DNA of 11,674 nt. It comes from an uncultured Thermomicrobiales bacterium. Its GTDB lineage: Bacteria; Chloroflexota; Chloroflexia; Thermomicrobiales; UBA6265. The translations under genes and the position numbers were made by a program. The notes under the pieces are model-generated. The model saw only the letters and a list, made by a program, of their open reading frames with translations, was not told the origin of the DNA and did no database searches. Location: contig CADCWK010000018.1 in the NCBI GenBank assembly GCA_902806375.1, forward strand, positions 368-12,041. The letters are read 5' to 3'. Shown here piece by piece: positions 6,183 through 11,481 of the stretch (its first letter is position 1; every line of letters begins with the position of its first letter).

Positions 6183-6776
6183 ATGCAGATCCCAAACGCC
6201 GCGGTCGATCGGCCTGAGCCCGGACTGCCCGCTGTCACGGGTGAGACGAGCATGGACAACGCCTTCCTTGGCAACGCAATCGAGATCGCGATCGTTACCG
6301 CGGATCACCGGCGGACGATGGAGGGACTGGTCCGGCTCGGGATTGGCCCCTGGAGGGTCTACACCTTCGGACCGGAGAACGTGTCTGATCAGACGTACCA
6401 GGGACGACCCGCCTCGTTCCGGTTACGGGTCTGCTTCGCCCGGAGCGGCAATATCACCTGGGAACTCATGGAACCGATCGACGGCCCGAGCATCTTCGCC
6501 GACTACCTCGAGCGTCAGGGGGAAGGCATTCACCACGTCGCATACGACTGCGGCAATCTCCCGATGGTCGATCGCATCCGTGCATTCGAGGCCAGGGGCT
6601 TCCGGTGCGTCCAGTCGGGCAAATGGATGGGGAAGAACCACTTCGCGTTCTTTGCGACTGATCAAGCGACGTCGACGGTGTTCGAGACCTACGAGTTCCC
6701 GGCGGACTTCGAGTACCCGGAACCCGAGTCGTGGTACCCGGCTCCGCCTGAAACGGTCGACCCACGCGTCCGCTAG
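6183..6776 (+). CDS. VOC-family protein resembling methylmalonyl-CoA epimerase
   Basis: A 197-residue vicinal-oxygen-chelate protein of the Glyoxalase_4/methylmalonyl-CoA-epimerase-like type. Module one begins near NAIEIAIVTADHRRTMEGLVRLGIG (31-55), with GPWRVYTF at 55-62. The first ligand position, normally His, reads Glu34 here. Next come RVCFARSGNITWELMEP (82-98, acidic ligand E94 or E97), GEGIHHVAYDC (113-123, His ligand), and VFETYEFP (166-173, C-terminal Glu168). The GPWRVY signature is common in VOC proteins from steroid or terpenoid catabolism clusters, so an epimerase or isomerase role on a CoA or cyclic substrate is possible but unproven. The start is an ATG with GAGGAGGG seven bases upstream; an internal ATG at 6253 is a less likely start. 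Convergent with the DUF6510 operon. Confidence 0.83.
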   Translation: MQIPNAAVDRPEPGLPAVTGETSMDNAFLGNAIEIAIVTADHRRTMEGLVRLGIGPWRVYTFGPENVSDQTYQGRPASFRLRVCFARSGNITWELMEPIDGPSIFADYLERQGEGIHHVAYDCGNLPMVDRIRAFEARGFRCVQSGKWMGKNHFAFFATDQATSTVFETYEFPADFEYPEPESWYPAPPETVDPRVR

Positions 6777-6792
6777 GACACGTGGGTCGACC
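6755..6792. terminator. Large stem-loop enclosing the VOC stop codon
   Basis: GGTCGACCCACG (6755-6766) pairs perfectly with CGTGGGTCGACC (6781-6792). After a single C/A mismatch, GTCC pairs with GGAC around the 4-base loop GCTA. The stop TAG (6774-6776) begins in that loop. No T-tract follows on either strand. As it sits between convergent genes, it may be a bidirectional terminator or an mRNA-end stabiliser. Confidence 0.6.
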
Positions 6793-6896
6793 TCAGCCCC
6801 GTGGCTTACGTAGGAGCCGTCCCGACCTGGCCCGATCCCCTCTGCTGCCCCTTGCCATTCCAGGAGTCAGTCGGTTGGATGCGTGGACGATCAGGC

Positions 6897-6924
6897 TGCC
6901 CGTCACCAGTGCTCATGCCGGGCA
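6897..6924 (-). terminator. Weak hairpin after the DUF6510 gene
   Basis: TGCCCG and CGGGCA form a 6-base stem with a 16-base loop, about 10 bases past the minus-strand stop at 6935. There is no T-tract. It is a possible end of the three-gene operon; the rest of 6793-6934 shows nothing recognisable. Confidence 0.25.
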
Positions 6925-6934
6925 TCGGCGCCAG

Positions 6935-7207
6935 CTATTCGGCTGTGGAGATACGCAGGGCGCTGGCTCCGCGGACATCGACCCAGTACCCGCTCCTGAC
7001 CCGGGAGACCCGGAGAATGGCGGTGTCGCATGTCGAGCAACGCAGGATGATCCCGAGACCCGGGTCGTACGCCATGAGGCTGCCGATCGGTGCGTCCGTG
7101 CCACAGCCACCGCAGACGGCCGCGGCCATCGTCATCTCCCGGCCGAAGATCTCGGCGAGCGGGCCCGCCGCGGCGTTGCCATCCAGTCGAAGATCGTTGT
7201 CGTCCAT
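6935..7207 (-). CDS. DUF6510-family zinc-ribbon protein
   Basis: A 90-residue protein with two CxxC pairs, CGGC at 32-35 and CSTC at 57-60, spaced as in a zinc ribbon. The stretch LRCSTCDTAILRVSR and the C-terminal YWVDVRG strand match what I recall of DUF6510, a small family often encoded after a sulfite-oxidase-like protein and a ferredoxin reductase; that pairing is recalled knowledge, not searched. It is the last gene of that operon. GGAGG on the minus strand lies six bases before the ATG at 7207. A second ATG at 7213 abuts the same GGAGG and overlaps the reductase stop as ATGA, so translational coupling is possible with a start two codons earlier. Function unknown; a metal-binding partner or assembly factor for the molybdoenzyme pair is a guess. 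Confidence 0.8.
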   Translation of the reverse strand: MDDNDLRLDGNAAAGPLAEIFGREMTMAAAVCGGCGTDAPIGSLMAYDPGLGIILRCSTCDTAILRVSRVRSGYWVDVRGASALRISTAE

Positions 7208-7209
7208 TG

Positions 7210-7968
7210 TCATCCTCCAGTCGGCCCGAAGCGCTCGGTCCGGACACGCCCCGGATCATGCCCAAGTGCCGTGAGTGTCGAGGCAACCGATTCGACGAGT
7301 CGGGTCGGGCCACAGACGAAAACGAGTGGACGGTCGGAAGGCGCCCAGGCGACCTCGGCCAGCATGACGTCGTCGATCCGGCGATCGTAGCCCGTCCAGT
7401 CTGCCGGCCGTGACCGCGTCAGCGTGTGAACAACCTCCAGCCCGGGACTCTCGGCCACGAGGCGGGCGAGTTCCGCCTGGTAGATGATGTCCTCGAAGGC
7501 GCGTGAGGAATAGAGGAGTCGGGTGGGGACGTCACTCCTGGCCATGGACCGCTGGCGAATCATCGCCATCAGTGGCACGACGCCCGAGCCGCCACCAATG
7601 AGAAGCAGCGGCCCACCGTTCGTATCCGCGACTTCCCACGCGAAGTACCCGCCGACCGGGCCGCGCAGCTCGAGCTTGTCGCCTACCCGCAACTCACCGG
7701 TGAGATACGGCGAGACCTCGCCGTCTTCCAGCCGCTCGACCGTGAGTTCGACCCGCTCCTCGTTCGTCGCCGACGCGATGGAGTAGCTTCGCTGGACCTG
7801 ATAGCCGTCGGGCGCGGTGAGCCGGATATCGACGTGCTGACCCGCGCGGTGTCCACGCCATCCAGGCACCGAGAGGACGAGCGTCCTGACCCGGGCGGTC
7901 TCCACGATGACGTCGACGACATCGGCGAAGAGCCAGCTCAGTCGCCCTGGTACCGCTGTTCCTGCCAT
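7210..7968 (-). CDS. FAD/NAD(P)H-binding ferredoxin-reductase-type oxidoreductase
   Basis: A 252-residue FNR-superfamily flavoprotein. The FAD domain has the RSYSIAS motif (60-66) and GPVGGYF (103-109). The NAD(P)H domain has IGGGSGVVP (124-132), LLYSSR (151-156), the C-terminal VCGPTRLVE (218-226) and the closing TERFGPTG. It stops there, so the C-terminal 2Fe-2S ferredoxin domain of longer relatives is absent; electrons must go to a separate partner. Its start overlaps the end of the sulfite-oxidase-like gene by 31 bases, with GGTGAT just upstream, so the two are almost certainly co-expressed. The likely role is to pass electrons between NAD(P)H and the adjacent molybdoenzyme. A different direct acceptor, such as a ferredoxin or cytochrome encoded elsewhere, cannot be excluded. 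Confidence 0.88.
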   Translation of the reverse strand: MAGTAVPGRLSWLFADVVDVIVETARVRTLVLSVPGWRGHRAGQHVDIRLTAPDGYQVQRSYSIASATNEERVELTVERLEDGEVSPYLTGELRVGDKLELRGPVGGYFAWEVADTNGGPLLLIGGGSGVVPLMAMIRQRSMARSDVPTRLLYSSRAFEDIIYQAELARLVAESPGLEVVHTLTRSRPADWTGYDRRIDDVMLAEVAWAPSDRPLVFVCGPTRLVESVASTLTALGHDPGRVRTERFGPTGG

Positions 7969-8549
7969 GGATCACCATAGTTGTGGTACCCGAGTTCTTC
8001 CCAGAACCCCGGTTGGTCGTTGCTCACGAGTTCGAGGCGACGCACCCACTTGGCGCTCTTCCAGAAGTAGAGGTGCGGCACCAGGAGTCGAGCGGGTCCG
8101 CCATGTTCCGGCGCGAGCATGTCGCCGTCATAGCCAAAGGCCACCCATGCCTTGCCGTCGGTCACGTCCTCGAGCGGCAGGTTGGTCGTGTAGCCTCCAT
8201 CACAGTGTGCGATCAGATAGTCCCCGCTCGTCTCGACGCCATCGAGGAGCGTGTCGAGTGAGACCCCCTGCCATTCGGTGTCGAACTTCGACCACTTGGT
8301 CACGCAGTGGATGTCGACCGTGAAGGTCTCCTGGGGCAGGGCCAGGAATTCGGCCCAGGTCCACCGGCTGGGCGTTTCGATCTCGCCGGTCAATCGAAGA
8401 TCCCACCGGTCCAGATCCGTCCGGGGCGTCGGTCCGGCCGAGAGAACGGGAAAATCACGGGTCGCGTACTGCCCAGGCGGCAGCCGACCTTCCAGTTCCG
8501 GATTGCGGGGGCGTCCACGAAAACCGCGCGACACGAATTCGTCCGTCAT
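7938..8549 (-). CDS. Sulfite-oxidase-like molybdopterin oxidoreductase
   Basis: A 203-residue protein holding only the sulfite-oxidase/YedY-type molybdopterin domain. HCVTKWSK at 81-88 supplies Cys82, the expected molybdenum thiolate ligand. WQGVSLDTLLD follows at 93-103, with YTTNLPL at 120-126, and GGPARLLVPHLYFWKSAKWV at 150-169 is the conserved cofactor-binding stretch. The C-terminal GFWEELGYHNYGDPW is typical of the 'sulfite oxidase-like oxidoreductase' group. No signal peptide, Tat motif or heme domain is seen, so it is probably cytosolic and relies on a partner, most likely the overlapping reductase. GGAGGG seven bases before the ATG fixes the start and excludes an upstream in-frame ATG at 8624. 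It is first in a three-gene operon and is preceded by the first copy of the duplicated control region. The substrate is not determinable; S- or N-oxide reduction and sulfite oxidation are both possible. Confidence 0.9.
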   Translation of the reverse strand: MTDEFVSRGFRGRPRNPELEGRLPPGQYATRDFPVLSAGPTPRTDLDRWDLRLTGEIETPSRWTWAEFLALPQETFTVDIHCVTKWSKFDTEWQGVSLDTLLDGVETSGDYLIAHCDGGYTTNLPLEDVTDGKAWVAFGYDGDMLAPEHGGPARLLVPHLYFWKSAKWVRRLELVSNDQPGFWEELGYHNYGDPWQEQRYQGD

Positions 8550-8556
8550 GGCGAGA

Positions 8557-8562
8557 CCCTCC
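8557..8562 (-). promoter_or_regulatory. Shine-Dalgarno of the molybdoenzyme gene
   Basis: GGAGGG on the minus strand, seven bases before the ATG at 8549; it selects this start over the in-frame ATG at 8624. Confidence 0.8.
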
Positions 8563-8578
8563 GGGTCTGTCGAGGTGC

Positions 8579-8661
8579 TTCGGTGCTCCTGTCGAGCAGC
8601 ATAGCATGGGTTTGGATCTAACAAGCCAAAAACGGCTAGGAGAATGGATGGATCAGTCCAT
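8579..8661. repeat. Duplicated control region, copy 1 (upstream of molybdoenzyme operon)
   Basis: It aligns without gaps to 9631-9713: the first 29 bases are identical and 38 of the next 54 match (67/83 by hand). Weaker similarity ends in TCGGCACG at 8678-8685. It contains a TGCTC-CTGTC-GAGCA hairpin (8584-8598), the motif ACAAGCCAAAAA, and the palindrome GATGGA-TCAG-TCCATC (8647-8662). The plus-strand promoter elements seen in copy 2 are degraded here (CTAACA and GAGAAT), consistent with there being no plus-strand gene downstream. It lies 30 bases upstream of the molybdoenzyme start. Confidence 0.85.
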
Positions 8662-8726
8662 CGATCCAGTTATTGTGTCGGCACGTTGGGAGACTGGCTC
8701 TACTCATTAGTCCAGCGCCCTGCGTG

Positions 8727-9182
8727 TCAGCGTTCGGTGACTGGCAGCGCCGCTGTCCCGCCGCAGCGCACCGCCATGGTGACGGGAGCGGCCTCGACTG
8801 AAGGGGTTGCGATCTTTGGCTTGCGGTCGGACTGCTGGAGCCCGATGACGCCGCCGATGATCAGGACGAAGCAGCCGATCTCGGCCAGGCTGAGGGACTC
8901 GTCGAAGATCGCGACCCCCATGAGGACCGTCCCCACGGAGCCGATGCCAGTCCAGACGGTGTACCCCACTCCGACGTCAAGGGTCTTGAGGGCCCGCGTC
9001 AGGAAGATGATGCTCCCGATGACCGCAATGATAGCGATCAGGGAGGGCCATAGGACTGAGAAGCCCTCCGACGCCCCGGTGGACAGAGCAAAGATGATCT
9101 CGAGGGCAGCGGCGAGCAGGAGAAGGACCCATGCCCTCGTCGGGGACTGGCCAGTGGTGGGCAGGGCGGTTGTGGTGGTCAC
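8727..9182 (-). CDS. SMR-family efflux subunit (second of pair), Gdx-like
   Basis: A 151-residue four-helix small multidrug resistance protein. The conserved membrane-embedded Glu is E28 in WVLLLLAAALEIIFALS (18-34); GVGYTVWTGIGSVGTVLMG at 71-89 is the Gdx/SugE-type TM3 signature with Trp77. TM2 is about 44-62 and TM4 about 100-116. It has a polar N-terminal extension of about 16 residues and a 35-residue C-terminal tail, whereas typical members have 105-110 residues. SMR proteins are proton-coupled antiporters of guanidinium ions or quaternary amines in the inner membrane. The start chosen is a GTG with AGGAG seven bases upstream. An earlier GTG at 9245 overlaps the preceding SMR gene by 8 bases and has a weaker site. 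Paired SMR genes usually form an obligate heterodimer. Confidence 0.85.
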   Translation of the reverse strand: MTTTTALPTTGQSPTRAWVLLLLAAALEIIFALSTGASEGFSVLWPSLIAIIAVIGSIIFLTRALKTLDVGVGYTVWTGIGSVGTVLMGVAIFDESLSLAEIGCFVLIIGGVIGLQQSDRKPKIATPSVEAAPVTMAVRCGGTAALPVTER

Positions 9183-9237
9183 GGCGGGCTCCTGGCTGAA
9201 AGGGTCGTGGTGGATGGCGGGTGCACGGCGAGTCGCG

Positions 9238-9558
9238 TCAGACACCCGAGACCACCTTGAGGGCGATCACGCCAGCGATCACCGAGATGATCGAGATGAC
9301 CTTCCCGGCGTTCAGCGTCTCCTTGAACAGGACGGTCCCCAGGATGACGGTGCCTACAGCGCCGGTTGCCGTCCAGATGGCGTAACCCACTCCTACGTCC
9401 AACACCTCCAGAGCCAGGGACAGGAAGTAGATGGCGACCGCGGCCGCAGCGAAGGTCTGGACGGTGTACCACCGGTGGGTGAAGCCCTTGGAGGCGTTGG
9501 CCGACAAGGCGAAGACGACTTCGAAGACTGATGCGATGCCCAGGAAGAGCCAGTGCAT
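9238..9558 (-). CDS. SMR-family efflux subunit (first of pair), Gdx-like
   Basis: A 106-residue protein of exactly typical SMR length with four hydrophobic helices (about 3-21, 33-50, 57-79, 85-104). The essential Glu is E13 in IASVFEVVFALS, as in Gdx proteins. TM3 reads GVGYAIWTATGAVGTVILG (56-74), with Trp62 where Gdx/EmrE have it. The loop after TM1 (SANASKGFTHRW) is similar to that of the downstream subunit (STGASEGFSVLW), so the two are paralogues. The ATG at 9558 is preceded by AGAGGA at a good distance. It is first in a two-gene operon transcribed away from a peroxiredoxin-like gene, with control-region copy 2 between them. The substrate may be guanidinium-type or quaternary-ammonium cations; the WTG..AVGT pattern favours the Gdx branch, but pairing may alter specificity. 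Confidence 0.88.
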   Translation of the reverse strand: MHWLFLGIASVFEVVFALSANASKGFTHRWYTVQTFAAAAVAIYFLSLALEVLDVGVGYAIWTATGAVGTVILGTVLFKETLNAGKVISIISVIAGVIALKVVSGV

Positions 9559-9580
9559 GAGAATTCCTCTCTCGGATTGG

Positions 9581-9603
9581 CGGGGCGGGGCCCTCAGCCC
9601 CGC
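9581..9603 (-). other. GC-rich hairpin in the SMR leader
   Basis: The minus strand reads GGCGGGGC-TGAGG-GCCCCGCC, a perfect 8-base stem, about 20-45 bases before the ATG at 9558. It would lie in the 5' untranslated region if transcription starts in the duplicated control region. It lacks the ACGR loops of guanidine-II riboswitches. It may be an attenuator-like or stabilising hairpin, which is inference. Confidence 0.4.
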
Positions 9604-9630
9604 CGGATCCATCAGGGTGTATCCAGCTGG

Positions 9631-9713
9631 TTCGGTGCTCCTGTCGAGCAGCATAGCATCACTCTGGATTTGACAAGCCAAAAATAGATACTAGAATGGT
9701 CTGAACAATCCAT
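9631..9713. repeat. Duplicated control region, copy 2 (SMR / peroxiredoxin divergent promoter region)
   Basis: Partner of 8579-8661 (67/83 identical, with a 29-base identical core); trailing similarity ends in TCGGCACG at 9725-9732. It includes the same TGCTC-CTGTC-GAGCA hairpin (9636-9650), the ACAAGCCAAAAA motif, and an AATGG...CCATT inverted repeat (9695-9714). It separates the minus-strand SMR operon from the plus-strand peroxiredoxin-like gene. Confidence 0.85.
9670..9697 (+). promoter_or_regulatory. Probable promoter of the peroxiredoxin-like gene
   Basis: TTGACA (9670-9675) is a perfect -35 hexamer, separated by 16 bases from TAGAAT (9692-9697), a five-of-six -10 hexamer. Predicted transcription start is near 9704, 85 bases before the GTG start codon. 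The ATGG-N10-CCAT palindrome overlaps the -10 and the start point, where a repressor would block RNA polymerase. Confidence 0.65.
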
Positions 9714-9714
9714 T
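9695..9714. promoter_or_regulatory. Operator-like palindrome AATGG-N10-CCATT
   Basis: Five-base outer arms AATGG/CCATT plus inner TG/CA symmetry. The equivalent site in copy 1 (8643-8662) keeps ATGG-N10-CCAT, so the outer arms are conserved although the centre differs. It is a candidate site for a TetR-type repressor. Confidence 0.5.
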
Positions 9715-9788
9715 ATTCAGAGCGTCGGCACGGTGAGCAACCGGCCTTGCTTGTCGCTCCGTTGGCATTCCATGGACAGGAGCAGGCC

Positions 9789-10298
9789 GTGATCGATCCC
9801 GATGGCAACCGACTGGACGCTGGTGACCCGTTCCCCCCAATGACGTTTTCACTGCCCGGTGGACGTCAGCTTCACGTCCCTGACGATTTCGATCACCCCT
9901 ATCAAGCCATCCTGTTCTATCGGGGTCACTGGTGCCCGTACTGCCAGACCCAGCTCAAGTCGTACCAGACTGGGCTCCCGAAACTGGAGGCGGCTGGTAT
10001 TGGGGTGATCGCTGCCTCGGTGGACGACGAGGAGCACAGCGTGTCCACGGTCGAGTCCCTGGGACTGGCCTTTCCCGTCGCCCATGGTCTGCCCGTGGTG
10101 GAGACGGCCCGGACGATTGGTGGCTACTACGACGCCACGCCACGGGGCCAGGCGCCGTATCTCCAGTCCACCGGCTTCGTCCTTGGGCCCGATCGTCGCA
10201 TCCTGCTGGCGGTCTACAGTTCCGGCGCCATCGGCCGGTTGGGGTGGCAGGACGTGATCGGGATGGTGGAGTACGCGCAAAAGTCGAAGTCGGCCTGA
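9789..10298 (+). CDS. Peroxiredoxin-like (AhpC/TSA, thioredoxin-fold) protein
   Basis: A 169-residue thioredoxin-fold protein of the redoxin/AhpC-TSA type. It has GDPFPPMTFSLPGG (12-25), then the active-site segment AILFYRGHWCPYCQTQL (40-56), with Cys49 and Cys52 as a CPYC pair and no other cysteine. Later come VIAASVDD (73-80), LGLAFPVAHG (91-100) and STGFVLGPDRRILLAVYSSG (127-146). The FYRG.WCPYC pattern marks the 'peroxiredoxin-like' group, which reduces peroxides or acts as a thiol-disulfide oxidoreductase, probably in the cytosol as no signal peptide is seen. The start is GTG with AGGAG six bases upstream; the frame is open from a TTG at 9747, but that has no ribosome-binding site. It is divergent from the SMR operon across control-region copy 2 and precedes a TetR gene by 154 bp. 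Confidence 0.85.
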   Translation: MIDPDGNRLDAGDPFPPMTFSLPGGRQLHVPDDFDHPYQAILFYRGHWCPYCQTQLKSYQTGLPKLEAAGIGVIAASVDDEEHSVSTVESLGLAFPVAHGLPVVETARTIGGYYDATPRGQAPYLQSTGFVLGPDRRILLAVYSSGAIGRLGWQDVIGMVEYAQKSKSA

Positions 10299-10316
10299 CG
10301 GCTGGCGATCCGGAAA

Positions 10317-10343
10317 GCGGTGGCCCGGGCACGCTGTCACCGC
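10317..10343 (+). terminator. Possible hairpin terminator after the peroxiredoxin-like gene
   Basis: GCGGTG and CACCGC pair around a 15-base loop, about 20 bases past the stop; CGG/CCG just outside can extend the stem imperfectly. No T-tract follows, so it is a weak terminator call. Confidence 0.3.
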
Positions 10344-10433
10344 CTCCGAAAGTCAGCTGATGCCGGCCAACGTCTGATCCGGGTCCGCCCGTCTGCTATC
10401 GTAACGAGTGAGACTGGTGGAACGACGGGTTTA

Positions 10434-10449
10434 GAGATGACATAATCTC
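10434..10449. promoter_or_regulatory. Operator-like palindrome over the -10 of the TetR gene
   Basis: GAGAT-GACATA-ATCTC has perfect 5-base arms. The -10-like hexamer CATAAT (10441-10446) lies inside it and ends six bases before the ATG at 10453. A protein bound here would block the promoter, so autoregulation by the downstream TetR protein is likely. Confidence 0.5.
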
Positions 10450-10452
10450 AGC

Positions 10453-11142
10453 ATGACGACGCTTGGCCCAGAGACGATCTCTCCATCTCCCTCGCTGACG
10501 GTCAAAGGTGCACGGACTCGCCAGCGCATCGTCGCTGCTGCCGCCGAATTGATGTTCGCCCAGGGCATCGCCGGCACAACGCTCGAGGACGTCCGGGCCA
10601 CCGCCAAAGTCAGCAGCTCCCAGCTCTACCACTACTTCAGGGACAAGCAGGACCTCGTGCGCGCAGTCATCGCGTATCGATCCGACAGCGTCGTCGGGCA
10701 TCAGGAGCAGACCCGCCTGGAGAGCCTGGATGACTTTCGCGCGTGGCGTGACGAGTTCGTCGCCTACAAGCGCCAGTTGTTCAGCCGGGGTGGCTGTCCC
10801 CTTGGTTCACTGGGTAGTGAACTGGCCACGACCGATCCCGCGATGCGTCTCGACGTTGCCAACGGGTTCGACCGGTGGGAGGTCGCCATCGGGAACGGAC
10901 TTCGCGCCATGCACGCCCGTGGTCGTATCGCTCCCGGTACGGATCTCGACGACCTTGCGCTCGCGATCCTTGCCGCGATCCAGGGCGGCCTCCTGCTCGC
11001 CCAGATTCAGCGCGACACCAGACCGCTCGAGGTCGCCTTCGATGCCATCATCGCGCTTATCAGTCATGCTGCAATCCCCCCGCCCGATCACCAGCCGCCC
11101 CTTTCAGCAGCGACGCCGGCACTACGGCAGGAACTGATCTAA
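10453..11142 (+). CDS. TetR/AcrR-family regulator with a single central cysteine
   Basis: A 229-residue TetR protein. The HTH domain spans about 19-70: GARTRQRIVAAAAELMFAQG, then TTLEDVRATAKVSSSQLYHYFRDKQDLV. The ligand domain holds RGGCPLGSLGSEL at 112-124 and GRIAPGTDLDDLALAILAAIQGGLLLAQIQRD, a pattern of TetR proteins of the NemR/YxaF kind. Cys115 is the only cysteine, in the position of the ligand- or redox-sensing region, so an electrophile or oxidant signal is conceivable (inference from NemR). No Shine-Dalgarno precedes the ATG. CATAAT ends six bases before it, so the mRNA is probably leaderless. It follows the peroxiredoxin-like gene on the same strand. It is the best positional candidate for controlling the duplicated control regions, although its own operator-like palindrome has a different sequence. 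Confidence 0.88.
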   Translation: MTTLGPETISPSPSLTVKGARTRQRIVAAAAELMFAQGIAGTTLEDVRATAKVSSSQLYHYFRDKQDLVRAVIAYRSDSVVGHQEQTRLESLDDFRAWRDEFVAYKRQLFSRGGCPLGSLGSELATTDPAMRLDVANGFDRWEVAIGNGLRAMHARGRIAPGTDLDDLALAILAAIQGGLLLAQIQRDTRPLEVAFDAIIALISHAAIPPPDHQPPLSAATPALRQELI

Positions 11143-11452
11143 CGAACAGTTGGACAGTCGCTTCGGCCTGGCCAACCTTCGTGGCTCTCCGCTGGTCGCG
11201 GCACTGCTCAGTGGGAGCGCTCGGTACGTGCCCATCCGGCGGTGATGACCGCGAGATTCCGATCCACATGCTGTCCCCGGTGAGCTGAAACGGCGCCCGA
11301 CGGGAGTGCGCTATCCCTGGGAAACCGGCAGTAAGGCCCAGGTCGAGGGGCCGATATAGGCTCGGCAGTCGTCGGTCGGTAGAAGACGCTCCTGAGCGAC
11401 GGCGGGTACGAGGTCGGCCCTGACGTCGATAGTGGCAGCCAGAGAGACCGTC

Positions 11453-11472
11453 ATGGATGTTGGGTTATCCAT
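11453..11472. promoter_or_regulatory. Operator-like palindrome ATGGAT-N8-ATCCAT
   Basis: Perfect 6-base arms flank an 8-base centre, 9 bases upstream of the -35 element of the TetR gene at 11536. The half-site sequence ATCCATT recurs at 11499-11505 between -35 and -10, 32 bases away, and also appears in control-region copy 2. Confidence 0.5.
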
Positions 11473-11481
11473 TCCTCGTTC

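Noticed and set aside
8644..9531. 295-codon plus-strand open frame opposite the SMR pair
   Set aside because: Antisense shadow of two clear four-helix SMR genes; no motif or Shine-Dalgarno, though the degraded promoter in copy 1 points into it.
8579..9732. Composite transposon or MITE bracketed by about 105-bp direct repeats
   Set aside because: No transposase, no terminal inverted repeats at the repeat ends and no target-site duplication seen. The repeats fit promoter regions better, although a repeat-mediated duplication cannot be excluded without the genome.
9559..9735. Guanidine riboswitch ahead of the Gdx-like SMR genes
   Set aside because: I looked for paired ACGR loops and ykkC-type conserved boxes and found neither; the only strong hairpin has loop TGAGG.
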